Below, in pieces: positions 11,438 to 23,038 of a DNA stretch of 64,000 bases. The notes beneath the pieces were generated by a model that saw only the letters and a program-made list of their open reading frames with translations, searched no databases and was not told the DNA's origin. How positions within the stretch are numbered: the stretch's first letter is position 1; the number at the start of each line of letters is the position of its first letter. The stretch is from positions 992,001 to 1,056,000 of the forward strand of contig JASJZH010000004.1 in the NCBI GenBank assembly GCA_037178975.1, in the 5' to 3' direction. This stretch comes from Oscheius tipulae (taxonomy: Eukaryota; Nematoda; Chromadorea; Rhabditida; Rhabditidae). Position numbers and translations under genes: made by a program.

Positions 11438-13459
11438 CTACTCCTTTTTGGACTTCTGTCCACCAGCTACACACCTATAAAGCTTTTTAACTGAATATCT
11501 AACAATGGCGTAAACTGTGTACAAAACTAAAGTCAAGACAAGGAAGATGAGACCAATGACATCGAGACTGTGGTACTGGAAAAAGTTGAGTTTCTGGCCA
11601 GCCGGTTTCAGGTTGTCCAGATGTTTGAATTCGGCCAAAAGCTCTGCCCATTTCACAAGGAGTTGTTCAGAGGAGACTGGCTGCTTTTGGACCATCTGGG
11701 AGAGACGCTGGGCTGAGGCGGTGTAGCTGGAATAGGAATGTTAGTCTCTGTCTCTTTGTCTCATCCAATTACTCACCTCGGATTTGTCACTATTTCCCTA
11801 ATAGCCCAATAAAGTTTCTCCTCAGTGACCTCTCCTTTTCCAACGGTTGTTGCGATGCCCAATCGTTCAGCAACTTTGGCATTTCTTGGCTGGTCTCCAG
11901 CCAACGGTATCATGACAATGGGCTTTCCGGCACTGATGGTCTCTTGGAATCCATTGTAGCCACCGTGACTTACGAAAGCCTTGACCCTTGGATGTTGGAG
12001 GAGATCAGATTGGGGTAGCCATTTCATAATCTTGACATTTGGTGGCAGACGGTCGTTGAGGTCATCGCCCATGTATCTGGAATGGAAAGGGTTTGTCTCT
12101 TATTCTCTGTCCCCCTGTCTCTCTGTCTCTCTGACTCTGTCTCTCTGTCACTTTGTCTCTTTGGCTCTCTGTCTCTCTTTCCTCCCACTTACCTCATGAC
12201 AAATCTGTACTTCTTCAGCCTTCTGAAAGCTCCCAAGATGGCTATTTTCCAGCTCTCCGGAGCCTTATGGATCGGTGCCACAGATCCAAAGGTCAGCACT
12301 ACAGCTCCATCACCCTCCTGCACAAACTTCTCCAGCTCTTCCGGCAGTGGCTTGGCATCCTTCAACTGTGCTCCAATTCCGCCAATTTGGACGATTTTTG
12401 CCAAGGTCGGTCGGCAGAGTTCATAAAATGGCTGACTGTTGGTCATAACCAGACTCGTGTTGGCCCCAATTTCTATAAGATCCGGGAAGTTCGGGTCCAG
12501 TTCCTGACGGAAGATTTCAGTTTCGGGAATGGAGACTAATCGTGGCCAAAGAGTTTTCATTAGAATGTGTCCGATGAGAGATTTGGTTCTCTCGAAGAGA
12601 GTCATCTCGTCGTGACTGACCATCATCATGGGTGGAACGTAGCTGGGAGGAAGAGGCACACCGACGACGGAAGCAATGTAGTCCATGACCGGACCGCTGA
12701 AACGTAAGGATTTAAGACCATCTGTCAGTATCTCTGTCTCTCACCTGTTTAGCCAAACATGCGGAATTCCGGCCGCATGAGCGAACCCTACTGGACAGGC
12801 ATGGTACATATGGACGAAGGCCAAGTCGAACTTATTCTCCTTGAGCCACGGGATGAATTCTTTCTTCTGCAGTGCAACTAAATGAGAATTTGTTTCCGGA
12901 ACTCATAAGAAAGACCTCTACAGCTATCGGAGAAAAGACTCATCAAATGCCCCATCCACTTTCGCATTCTCGGGTCGAAGAAGGAAACTTCCTGGAAGAT
13001 CATGTCCCCCTGTTCGTCTTCCATGGCTTGAAGATCAGCTCCGGTAGAGGCATTGACGTTATAGACTTGAAAAGAGTGATTGATACTAGGTTCAAGTCAT
13101 TTTATTATTTTGGGGACAGAGGCAGAGAGATAGAGAGACAGATGGACAGAAAGACAGAGAGCCTACATTACTGCTGTCACCTTCTTAGCAAACGAAATAT
13201 ACCAACCTTTCACTCCCTTAGGGACCTTGATTCCCGACAGATCGCCTCCATCTATGGCATGCATCAAAGCCAGGGTAACCTCGTGACCGGCATTGGCCAA
13301 AGCTCCGGCGACTCTCGTGTTGAAGACTACCTAAAACCGTTTATCTTACCCTACTTTTTGTTGTTTCACCTGACTCGGAGGTATGGCTGGAGCAATTATG
13401 ACCATCTTGTAGGCTGCACAGCTGGCCAGAAGAGGTAGGAAGAGGCAGAGAGACTTCAT
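11438..13459 (-). CDS. UDP-glucuronosyltransferase, copy 3 (7 exons, 529 aa)
   Basis: Third UGT, same architecture: signal peptide MKSLCLFLPLLASCAAYK, UGT signature FVSHGGYNGFQ with [15 protein letters not shown] helix, KSKKE tail. Exons: 13370-13459, 13207-13330, 12916-13065, 12745-12877, 12193-12696, 11777-12076, 11438-11726; total 1590 nt, as in the other two copies. Its 300-nt sixth exon equals two exons of copies 1 and 2 (133+167), so a different intron is missing. The body has diverged clearly from copies 1/2 (compare [10 protein letters not shown] with IEIGANTSLV) yet the last exon differs by only a handful of bases, suggesting gene conversion. A TATATAA box lies about 35 bp upstream of the ATG, with GATAAG and TGATAAG-type sites just beyond. 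Confidence 0.93.
12080..12190 (+). repeat. Degenerate (CTCTGT)n tract in a UGT intron
   Basis: Most of this 116-nt intron of UGT copy 3 is CTCTGT/CTCTCTGT units. It is a typical example of the tracts found in introns across the window on either strand. Confidence 0.7.
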
Positions 13460-13491
13460 TCCAAAGGGTGAATGCCAATGGAACTGGCTGC

Positions 13492-13498
13492 TTATATA
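13492..13498 (-). promoter_or_regulatory. TATA box of UGT copy 3, with GATA sites upstream
   Basis: TATATAA on the - strand, 33-39 bp upstream of the ATG. GATAAG occurs at 13504-13509 and a TGATAAG-type site (CTTATCA on +) at 13548-13554. In nematodes TGATAA is the gut GATA-factor (ELT-2-type) site; its use here is inferred. Confidence 0.5.
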
Positions 13499-13559
13499 CA
13501 TTCGATAAGACAGCTGGACCCAAACCACAGATAATACATTCGGGCGTCTTATCAGTTGA

Positions 13560-15816
13560 CTGTTCTCAAACCACAGTGCTCTCTGGCCGAGAGAGAGAGA
13601 GAGAGACAGATACCAGGAGAGACGAAAATCATCGAAACTGAGATAGTGCCGCGTCATTTTGATGCAAATGCATTGAGACAGGGGAAGAGTTGGGAAATTA
13701 TATTATTAAACCATTTTGTAAACATCTACAAACACAAACTATGTGTTTCAGTCTTACAATAAAAGGAGCGCTAGATATGAAACATCAGCGGAGTTCTATC
13801 GGAAGATTACAAGAATGGATGGAGTAACGATACAGTGAGAAATATTACCAAAGTCTAAGTTTGGGTGAAACTTGCCTGGGCTCACAGGATTACGAAGATG
13901 CCTCAGGTTAGATGGACACGTGCTACTACAACTTGGATTCTTTACGACAGAACAACCACCGTCAAAATGGAGAGACTTCTTGAAGAAAAATTTTGATAGA
14001 TGCTGGTGGAATGCCCCTAGTGAAGACTGGAATTGAGTCATTGACCGACATAAATATTTCTACGATTTGGAACAAAATATATAAATAAAAATTCCAGATA
14101 AAGAAATCAGTTGGAACAAGTTATGGACTCGACCGACTTGTCGCGCCCTGGCGCTCCTTGGCCTAAAGTTGTCATGACAGGCCTGATACATACTACTTCT
14201 CACCACCTTTCTCCAAACCTGATCGTTTTCTTAGAATCTTCTGAAAATGACATATACTGACAACATCAAAGACACCGGACCAGCCGCCAACAGAAATTTT
14301 TTTTTAAAGCGGAACCATTAGTTTTTATCTAAAAAGTAAGTTTCTATCCGAATCTACGGTTTAGATTCTTGGAGAGCTCTGAGTCGAGCTTCTGCGGGAT
14401 CTTGCGATACCGATCGAGTCCATACGCTCCTACCTAAAACTCTTTCACAGTTGGCTCCAACAACTCATTTTCCAACTATTCTGTTTCAGCCATTCCATAT
14501 ATAGAGGGAATTTTGAAACGAGTAATGCGAGGTTCCTGTCTTTCACCATATCCTCTCCTCTGGTCATGTGTCGCAACATTTCGACTCCTCGACATTCCTC
14601 TATCAAGTTCTTGCCTCGTCTCTGCTGTACCAAAGGGTCAGGCGGCGTCGAAAGAAGTAGCTCGAAAAAGAGAGGGTCGGATGTTGCGAACAGAGTTCAC
14701 TGAGCTACCAAGAACATGAAGGAATCAGAGAAAATGAGTGGGGAACTGCTGATAATTATGGATTTTTCTGACACTGGCTCTGAAGAACTGTTACAAGTTG
14801 TATCGATTCCATAAAGGCTAGGACAAGTTCCAAGAATACGGCCTTGAAGCAAAGTGAAAAAGAGGAAACATTTGTCTTATCAAGGATTTTTGAAATATTT
14901 CATTCGCCAACCAAATGCAAATGCTTGTTGAAGAAGATTCATAACGATTCTTTTTGTTTCATCCAGTGGCCAAGTGTCTAGAGCAGTTTTGAGATTGCTC
15001 AGTTGGAACTAAAAATCTGTCATAATGTCAGTCCCACATGATCATCTAACATTTGTCTCTTTTTATTCCTTCGAGTCCCACTTTAGACACAAGAGAGTTA
15101 TGAATGACCCATCCTACCCCTAGTCCCACCTTCTATCTTTCCTATTACATGCCAGATTACTTGTACTGTCCAGTTAGGTAAACAACGTTAGTTACGTACC
15201 TTTCAGCCACTGGGGGTAACAACACTGTCTCCATCAATTTGCTATGAAATTTATCCTCTACATGAAACCCAGTACAATGAAACAAGAACGTCACAATGTT
15301 TCAACAAAATGATATATTTGGGTTAGAAAGACCATAGAGTTGATCAAGTTTCGCCAACTACTAAAGAGAAATATGATGATGACAAGTTACGAAATGACAA
15401 ACCTATAGAGAACATGCTCCGTTGGAAGAGGCTCCACGTTTGTTTCTGTTGCCCTCGTCGTCGACTTCGGGACTGTTTCTCCTAAAAGACAATGTTTGTT
15501 TCAACAGTTTAATAGCCTATCGTGGAGTTACCGCTACGCTCTGATCCTGGCTGCAAAGTCGAAACTGTACTGCTTAGCCTCGCCCTGCTCCTCTCAGAAC
15601 TGTTCGGGGCCCCCTCTGAACTCAGTATTGTTTATCCAAGTGACAGCATAGTTCCCTGTACCGCAAATGTTTCAAGAAATGATTACAAGTCATGTGTTCT
15701 GTTCGTGCTAGTGGGCTCTGTTGTCGAAGTGGAACAAATTTGTTATTTCTGTCTCTGTCACACTCACTTCTCAGACAACCACATAATATATTCGTTTATT
15801 CTCAATCACTCTTCCC
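13560..15816. other. Intergenic region holding one inverted-repeat arm, no gene supported
   Basis: No gene can be supported. The notable content is the arm at 14453-14775 described separately. A short - strand frame near 15422-15484 (ending RNKRGASSNGACSL after an acceptor-like TTTTAG) could be a terminal exon with a dibasic KR site, but nothing else joins to it. Confidence 0.35.
14453..14775 (+). repeat. Inverted-repeat arm (left) around the CxxCC gene
   Basis: Inverted partner of 18058-18381. From GCTCCAACAACTCATTTTCC onward the two arms match at roughly 90 percent for about 260 bp and more weakly for a further 60. One frame keeps the word QAASKEVARKR in both arms. The arms lie about 3.3 kb apart and flank the secreted-protein gene 15817-17226. 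Nature unknown. Confidence 0.6.
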
Positions 15817-17226
15817 CTAATAAGAGACAGGGGCCTGCTGCTGGGACTGGTAGTTGGTTGGAGGGGCAGCTGGTGCCTGAGCTGGCTGCTGATAGCTCTG
15901 CTGGGGAGGCTGCTGAGCGGGAGGCTGGTAGGTCTGAGCAGGAGGAGCCTGGGCCTGGTACTGAGCAGGAGCCTGAGCTGGGGCCTGGTACTGAGCAGGA
16001 GCCTGAGCTGGAGCCTGGTAGGCTTGGGCGGGAGCCTGAGCGGCGTAGTTCTGCTGGGGAGGAGAGGCAGGAGGAGATACGTACTGCTGGGGCTGTTGAG
16101 CGGGGGCCTGGTAGTTCTGGACTGGCTGAAAGAGGATTTTGTAAGAGAGACAAAGACAGAGACAGAGACAGAGACAGAGACAGAGACAGAGACCTAACTC
16201 ACTTGCTGCTGCTGATAGGTAGGCTGCTGCTGAGGATACTGAGGCTGTCCGTAAGCTGGCTGCTGGTAGACGGGGAACTGGTAGACGGGTAGAGGACGCT
16301 TGGGAGCACAGCATACGCACTTGAGGTTCTTGTACTGCGGATCGGGAATCCAGTCCTCCTGTTTGACACGGGTCTGCTCGGGCTCGTGTTCCTTGCTCCA
16401 GTCGGCTCCGCGCTTCTTCCTAGTGTTCTCATCTTCGTCGTCCTCGAGCGACTTGGGCTCGTTGCTGTGCTTGCTCTTGTCCTCCTTGCTGTCCTTGTGG
16501 TGCTTGTGGCCGCCGTCGGTCAGGGCCAGGAAACCGAACATGGCGGTCTGGAAGATGGTGGTTATCTCTGTCTGTCTGTCACCCACATTGGGAAGGTTGC
16601 GATCTCTCCTGGCAGCGTTCTGGCAACAGACATTGCAGGAATCCTCGTCGTAGTTTGCAATCTCAGAGCATCGCACTCGGACGGCCTTGTATTGGCCGTG
16701 GTGGTGACGATGACGGCGGTCAGTCACAAGGAGGACTCCGGCATCGAGGTCACAGACATTACCTGAAAGCTTTGTTTTTTGTTTGCTTGTTTGCCAGAGA
16801 GACCGAGAGATAGAGATACAGAGGTTTGGGCAAAGAGGACAAACTCACGATCTTCAAGGCCTGGAGGAGGAGGATATACAGGATAGTAGATTGGCTGGGT
16901 GGCGACTGGAGGGACTGGATCCTGGGCATAGTAGCCACGAGCTGTCACGTTGGGCTTTGTCACCGGTTTCTGCAATCATTATATGCATCTTCTTTTCGTA
17001 TTGAAAGCTCCAAATGATCACTTTATTATGTTGAACTTGAAACATGCAACTTTCCATTCAGCCGGTTAACGTTTCTCTTAGTATCCAAACGGCTACAAGG
17101 CTTCAAAAACAGCTTAAAACATGAAGCATTGTTTTTCGTGTTTGAGACCATCCTCCCCCAAAAACTGACCTCATCAGCGGCTAGTGCCACCGCGGCGAGG
17201 AGGACAACGGCGAGCAGGCGGTACAT
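15817..17226 (-). CDS. Secreted Pro/Gln-rich protein with CxxCC and CxCC motifs (5 exons, 335 aa)
   Basis: No known family recognised. Exons 17170-17226, 16849-16969, 16587-16762, 16203-16547, 15817-16125, totalling 1008 nt in frame. Order: signal peptide (MYRLLAVVLLAAVALA), Pro/Tyr-rich YYPVYPPPP segment, a His/Arg run (RRHRHHH), a cysteine block ending CNVCCQNAARR, a hydrophobic FGFLALTDG segment, a charged Lys/Asp/Glu/His stretch with dibasic KKR, a second block CVCCAPKRPL, then a ~120-residue tail of YQAPAQ/QAPAQ repeats. The first four parts align with the protein at 20222-21361, including intron positions. The Ala/Gln/Pro/Tyr tail recalls cuticle or eggshell matrix proteins, so an extracellular-matrix role is inferred. 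The intron at 16126-16202 is almost entirely (GACAGA)n. A TATAAAA box lies about 40 bp upstream. Confidence 0.85.
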
Positions 17227-17262
17227 TGCTGCTAGCTGAGGATGAGAAAACTCTGCTCGCGG

Positions 17263-17269
17263 CTTTTAT
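17263..17269 (-). promoter_or_regulatory. TATA box of the CxxCC gene
   Basis: TATAAAA on the - strand about 37 bp upstream of the ATG at 17226. Its paralog at 20222 has a TATAAAA box at the equivalent place. Confidence 0.55.
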
Positions 17270-17299
17270 ATTCCCCGAGGAGAGTGAAGATCACTTGGC

Positions 17300-20170
17300 T
17301 GGACCACGCCTCTTCGAGTTTTTTTAAGGGCAGCTGTGGGCTTTGAAACAGTTTCGAGTACAACCCTGAGAGGGATGATGGTTTCTAGCTAAAAACATGT
17401 TTGGTTGAAGAAAACAAGAAGAAAACAATGACATGCGACAACTAAGTTTCGACTCTAAATTCTGGTTATAAGAAGACTTTGAAGCAAACCCAAAAAATAT
17501 TGGGGCAGTAGGACTGAAAGCGAGAGGCAGAGAGGCTTCCAAATCTGGTTATACCAACTAGCTGAAGCCAGAAGAGCTTGAAAAGTAAACCTGGTAACTT
17601 TTTAGGTCAAACTCTTTTTCGGCTAATGTGGACAGAAACGCGTTGATCTGAGCATTTTTTATCGACTATCGGATATAACAAAACGTTGGAACAAACGTAT
17701 CGTGCAACCTACAATCAGTACTATAAGCCGACAATGTAACCAACCTTGAAGAGAATGATTTGGAACTGGAGACAGACTTATTACTTGCAAAATGGATTAC
17801 AAAACGTTGCAACTAAAAAGAATGGTGTTAGAATGAAACACTGAAACAAGAATGTTGTGAATTCTGGAATCGTAGCATAATCTATCTAACCACTTTAACA
17901 TGTCCTTTTTGGCTCAGAATTTTGATTTTTTTAGCTCCTCGTATGGAATCCATATAGCCCGGGCGCTCATTTTAAAGATTCTGGTCAAATTTTTATGCTC
18001 ATGCCCGAAAGGTAACAAGCATAGAAGACTTTAAAGCCCTTTGCTCACTGCCTGAAACCAAGAAAAATCTGTAAATTCCGGCTGTTCCCCTCCCCCATTT
18101 CTCTGTTGCTCCGTTCCTGTTCCTAGCAGCTCTGTGAACTCTGTGCGCATCATCCGACCCACTCTTTTTCGAGCTACTTCTTTCGACGCCGCCTGACTCT
18201 TGATACAGCAGAGACGAGGCAAGAACTTGATGGAGGAATGTCGAGGAGCCGAAATGTTGCGACACATGAAAAGAGGAAGGGGATAGGGTGAAAGCCAGGA
18301 ACCTCGCATTACTCGTTTCAAAATTCCCTCTATATATGGAATGGCTGAAACAGAAATAGTTGGAAAATGAGTTGTTGGAGCGAACTGAAACTTTCAGGGA
18401 GGGCTAGTGGACTCGGAGCGGCCAGGCCCTGAAACAACAAAACCTCTTATCCGATTTGAATGGTTTCTTGCTGGAAAGCATATCAAGTCGTGACAAGTAT
18501 TCAAATCAGAACTGTCAATAAAAATCTAAGAAAATTCCTTGTCCTAACCACTATTTACTTACCTGGAATGTGTGAAGCCAAAAAGATATGAAACTCTTCA
18601 ATTTCAAAGTATACTTTTTTCTTCTATGGTTCAAATAACTGCCAAATCCGTTTATTCCCTCGTTCTAACACTGTCTCTCTCTCTCTCTCTCTCTCTCTCA
18701 GAAATTTCGTGATTCCAAGGAAAAAACAAGAAGAGAAGAGAGCGAAAGACAACTGTAATGCCGTGGGACGGACCATCGGTCAGGTGTTCCGAGGGTTTTA
18801 AAAGAAATTTCCTGGTGGACGGAAAGAGAAAGGGGGTTGAGAGGTCTAGACAAAGGTTCGAAATTTTTAGGTTGTGATTGAATAAAATACATTGCTGCAA
18901 CAAGACTTCACTAAATCTATGCCGAAGTTGAAACATAGGTGTCAACATACTTCTAATATTGCAACCAAAGATCGGAACAGATTCCTTTTGTTACATACTA
19001 CGCACAAAAAACATAGAAGCTCGTGAATGGAACACAAAACAACTGGTACTACTGTCATTATTAGTCAGTTTTTTTGTTTCAACAATGATGTAAAAGGAAT
19101 GGAAAAGGTTGAATATCATTTTTCCAAAGATCTTTTTAGTATAAAACACGATTCGACCAAAATCACCAGGGAGAGTGGACCTCTTTTGAGGTAAATCACA
19201 GGATGGGCGAACGGTCAAGACTCTTGTGAGCCCCTACAAAGAGAAATATTTTGAGTTTCACTTATAGAAATCTCTCATATTGTGGGAAAGAAACTTTTTC
19301 GTTTTATGCGACTACTGTGTGCCGTGTAATCGTCTTCCCAGAATGCGTCATATACGGTCGGTTTGAAGCCACTAGTAAACACCAGAAAGTACCGTACACT
19401 AGAAAAGTGAGCAGCTGCCCCATGTGTGCATCGACTCTGAACTGTTGGCGCCGTTACGTCTTACGCGGTCATTACACGAGACTTACCCTCCGCGGAAGGG
19501 AACACCGCGCAGTTAAACCGAAGTAGTAAACGCGCGAATAAAGTACACTTTCTTAGCGGCACTAAATAAGCCTTTAGCAAGGTTCCTCACTCTCGTTGTT
19601 CACATAAAGATTGATAGCTGACAAAGTATACTTTTGTAGCGGAAGATCAGATTGATCGCGTAAGACGTAAGAATACCGAATTCTTCAAACCGAAGTAGTA
19701 AAAGCACAAGCTATTTCTGTACTTTGTACTGAAGGCAATCACATTAAAACAAGGAGAAATCTTTGAAATTGTTCGTTTGAGACTTTCAGTTGTTCAGATT
19801 TTTGATTGATGAAACACTTGAACAGCTCCAATTTCTTTTTCCTTGAACTTCAATTATGCAATCTCTTTCCCCTTGAACCCAAGTGCCGGATCCGAGACGC
19901 TACAATCGTTCCCGTGTTGCTGAGGTAAACCCGTTAAAATTTCTTTTTTTTTAAGATGCTTGACTTATCTCATGATCATTTATCATTACACGAAAAATAA
20001 ATGTTCCAACTACAGTATAAATGATACAGGTAGATTCTTTAGGCTATGAGACTTTTCTTGTCCACATTCTTGAAAAATTTCCATAACCTCTAAATGTTCT
20101 TGTCTAATCTCCTAGTCTCAGCTGTTCCCCAGCACTTGAGGTCAAAGATTTCCTAACCCCGCCCCTCTGG
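17300..20170. other. Shared upstream region of the divergent CxxCC pair, no gene seen
   Basis: About 2.9 kb between two divergently transcribed paralogs. It contains the right inverted-repeat arm (18058-18381), a (CT)n run at 18671-18700 and otherwise low-complexity AT-rich DNA. ORFs here are short and unrecognised. Confidence 0.4.
18058..18381 (-). repeat. Inverted-repeat arm (right) around the CxxCC gene
   Basis: Reverse-complement partner of 14453-14775; see that entry. Differences are scattered substitutions and a few short indels. Confidence 0.6.
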
Positions 20171-20179
20171 CCCAAAGGG

Positions 20180-20186
20180 TATAAAA
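20180..20186 (+). promoter_or_regulatory. TATA box of the second CxxCC gene
   Basis: TATAAAA 36-42 bp upstream of the ATG at 20222, in a GC-richer proximal promoter. Confidence 0.6.
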
Positions 20187-20221
20187 GTGCGAGCCCTTCC
20201 CACCCCCTCTCTAGAGCAACC

Positions 20222-21361
20222 ATGTACTCGTCGATCGTCCTGCTCGCCGTTACAGCCGCTCTGGCTGTCCAGGGAGCCGCTACCAAGGAGAAGCCGGCCA
20301 AGGGATACTACGATGCTGCTCAGAGTCAGCCTGTGGGTCTTTTTGTATGAACAGAGAGACTGAGAGACAAAGAAGCAGAGAGACAGAAAATTTCAGGCCT
20401 ACCCCGCCCAGACAGCTCCCTCTTACCCAGCACAGCCTCCAGTCTACTACCAGCCTGTCTACACTCCTCCTCAGTATGCTCTTCCCAATGTTGATGGTCA
20501 GTGCGATGACCAACAATTGAAAAATGACATACTCTTTCAGTGAACTACTGCACCGTCCACGCCACCTTCCCGCTGGTCGAGCGCAAGCATCACCGTCATC
20601 ATCGTCGTGGTCAGTTGAAACGAATAACCTGGGATAGAGATAAAGGAAGACAGGTAGACAGAGAGACACAGACACAGAGACAGAGAAACAGAAAGACACT
20701 CAATGTTCCTTTTCCAGACCGCCGCCAGGTCTACGGACAGCAGCAGGACAGCTATGGAGGTGTGCAGCAGGCTCCCACTACTGGATACGGACAAGCTCCG
20801 GCCGCTGCCTATCCCCTCTGGCCTTCTCCCTTCACCGGACACCACAGCCGTCGCTATGAGCGCGAGCACTGCCGCTACTCGGCCATCTTCGACCAGGCCA
20901 CCTGCCAAACCTGTTGCCAGATCGCCTCTGCTGCCGCCGGAACTGACACTGTGAGTTCTCCTTTCTGACCTGGATGAAACGAACCAAAAAAAAGCGTGAG
21001 ACATTATAGAGACGTTGGAACAATATAATACTGGGATCTGGACAATGTTTTTACTATGTATTTTGTGCTCGTAAGGTTGATAGCAACGAGAGAAGATTAT
21101 TAAAGCGCAAAGACTTTCCAAAACTGTATCTCGAAATCAAATGCTTCCAGAACAGTCTATCTCTGTGTTTTCCAATAAATAAAAAATGCGCAAAAAAATC
21201 GACCATTTCAGAGCCTGGTGACCGGAGCTCTATTCGTCTTCGACCCGAAGATCGACCGTGACCAGTACTACGACAGCAAGTCGAAGAGCGACGAGCACAA
21301 GGACGACAAGGATGACAAGCGTGTCCTCCAGTGCATCTGCTGCCTTCCCAAGCCCTTGTAG
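20222..21361 (+). CDS. Secreted Tyr/Pro/Gln-rich protein with CxxCC and CxCC motifs (5 exons, 220 aa)
   Basis: Paralog of 15817-17226, in divergent orientation. Exons 20222-20332, 20397-20496, 20541-20609, 20718-20950, 21212-21361; total 663 nt, in frame. Signal peptide MYSSIVLLAVTAALAVQG; YYQPVYTPPQ segment; His/Arg run KHHRHHRR; Gln/Gly/Tyr-rich VYGQQQDSYGG stretch; cysteine block with CRYSAIFDQATCQTCC; ALFVFDPK segment; Lys/Asp/Ser-rich acidic-basic stretch; C-terminus CICCLPKPL. Unlike its paralog it lacks the long QAPAQ tail, stopping right after the CxCC block. Cys spacing and the last four intron positions agree between the two. Function unknown; secretion is well supported, a matrix role is inference. 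Confidence 0.85.
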
Positions 21362-21500
21362 ATGATTTGGGTCATGAATGAATGAGATTTTTTAGTGCTT
21401 GTGTCTTTTTTTCATCTTTGCCAATCAATAGCATCAACCTAACGATTCACTATATTTTATACTTTCAAGAAAACAAAAAATCTTCAAACTTCATTTCTGA

Positions 21501-22852
21501 TCAGAATAACAATCCTAGATGTTTCAATACTTGTCCTCTAAAACTCTTGTTGAAAATCAGATGGATCCACGGAGTTCCCATGCAGGCTATGAAAGTCAGT
21601 AGGGGAATGACATACAAGTCCAGAACTTCTTGGACTTCTGGGTTTTCTATGAAGGATTTGAGGCCCTGAACACGAAGTTTGGAGAGTTTTCAAAGCACTG
21701 TCTCTCTGTCCCTCTGCCTCACTGTCTCTTTATCTCTCGTTTACCATAATAATAGCAAATCCTAGCTGGATCATATTTGTGAATAATGACATGACAATAA
21801 GTCTCTTGACAGTCTTGGCCATGTTTCGATGCCGCTGCATTAGAATGAAACATGACAGAGTCAGAATAGCTAAGACTGTTGCATGGAATCCGGCAAAGTA
21901 GATGGAGATGAGCAAAAATGCACCTCCCTAAAAGATTACAGGGTTTGTTAAGCAGATAGACAGGGAGACAAAGTGACAGAGAGAGAGAGAGAAAAGAAAC
22001 GGTTGCTAACCGCATCCATGATCCAATCAGCATCGCCACCCGCCTTTACGATCACTGAACCACGTTGGAATGGAATATAGGCGGTTATCAAAAGGGAACA
22101 AACTGGAATGAAGATCATTCCCATCTTGAGGTAAGGTCGAAATTTCTGGAAATAGATACTCAGCATACAATCAACTAACATTTGACAACTTCTGTATAAA
22201 GCATACATAATGTTCTTGCTGGGTTTGTGAGAGCCGAAAACATGCTATCCGTTTTTTTTTGGCAACTCTTTGGTTTTACTGAAAGATCTTCCAAAAATAG
22301 TTGTTGTTTCATAATTCACATAAAAGGTCAACAGTGTTACGTAGCACGGTATTTACATTCCAAATATTTTCTAAGCTTGACCCTTTTTGGTTTCACGCAT
22401 AAACCTTGAGACAGGTTTCCAGACAAAGTTTGACTAGAAAAGTGTCCCCAAAATTTCCTAACCTCATCTCCCTCCAATGGATTTCTCAGCAGGAAGAGAC
22501 GATGAATCGTTGTGAAGATTATATTCAAACTTAGGGCGTGGAAACTCGCCAATGTGAGCCACAAAAAGATCACGCTGAAAGGAATTTTGCTAATGAGGCG
22601 GTAAAATAGAGCCATTTCTTTGAAGTGCATCAGATTGAGGAAGAAACAGTTGATGACATAAACGGTGATGTCCTGGAAATTGATTCTGACAGAGATAGAG
22701 ACAGAACTCACAACAACTCCACTGTATTTCATCAGAATGTAGTAGGTCCCACTATAAATTTTGTCCCGTTTCTTGATGACACACATTACAAATACGTAGA
22801 AAAGTACTGCTGGAAGCCCGACGAGAATATGAATGAGCAGCAGCCAGAGCAT
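21501..22852 (-). CDS. Serpentine seven-TM chemoreceptor (Srg-superfamily-like)
   Basis: G-protein-coupled receptor of the nematode chemosensory type, expected in the plasma membrane or cilia of sensory neurons. Exon 1 encodes a first TM helix (LVGLPAVLFYVFVMCVIKKR) and the YYILMKYSGVV/DITVYVINCF junction typical of the srg/srv/sru group. Later exons give TM3 with a TTIHRLFLLRNP motif in place of the usual NR-(Y/F) region, TM4 (MIFIPVCSLLITAYI), TM5 (FHATVLAILTLSCFILM), TM6 (LIVMSLFTNMIQLGFAIIM) and TM7 ending in PWIHLIF. Six exons; the introns near 21958-22010 and 22680-22720 contain (CTCTGT)-like tracts. The tail after TM7 is short. It looks intact but the exact subfamily is uncertain. Confidence 0.75.
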
Positions 22853-23038
22853 CTTTGCCAGAGGATGAAAAAGAGGGATGGGGGAAAATTATGAACTATT
22901 CAATTCTAAGTGCGTGGTCAGGTCGTCATAAAAGATAGTGCATGATTGCAGAAAGACTCATGATTCTAGGCAGAGAGACAATCACACAGATTTAAAACAT
23001 AGAACACACCGTTGACATTTATTTACCCATCCCGGTTC

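Noticed and set aside
12872-13438. 188-codon + strand frame across UGT copy 3
   Set aside because: It crosses three UGT exons and their introns on the other strand; no domain.
15522-16292. 256-codon + strand frame rich in Glu/Gly/Ala
   Set aside because: It is antisense to the QAPAQ-repeat exons of the - strand gene, whose spliced model closes in frame, has a signal peptide and has a paralog.
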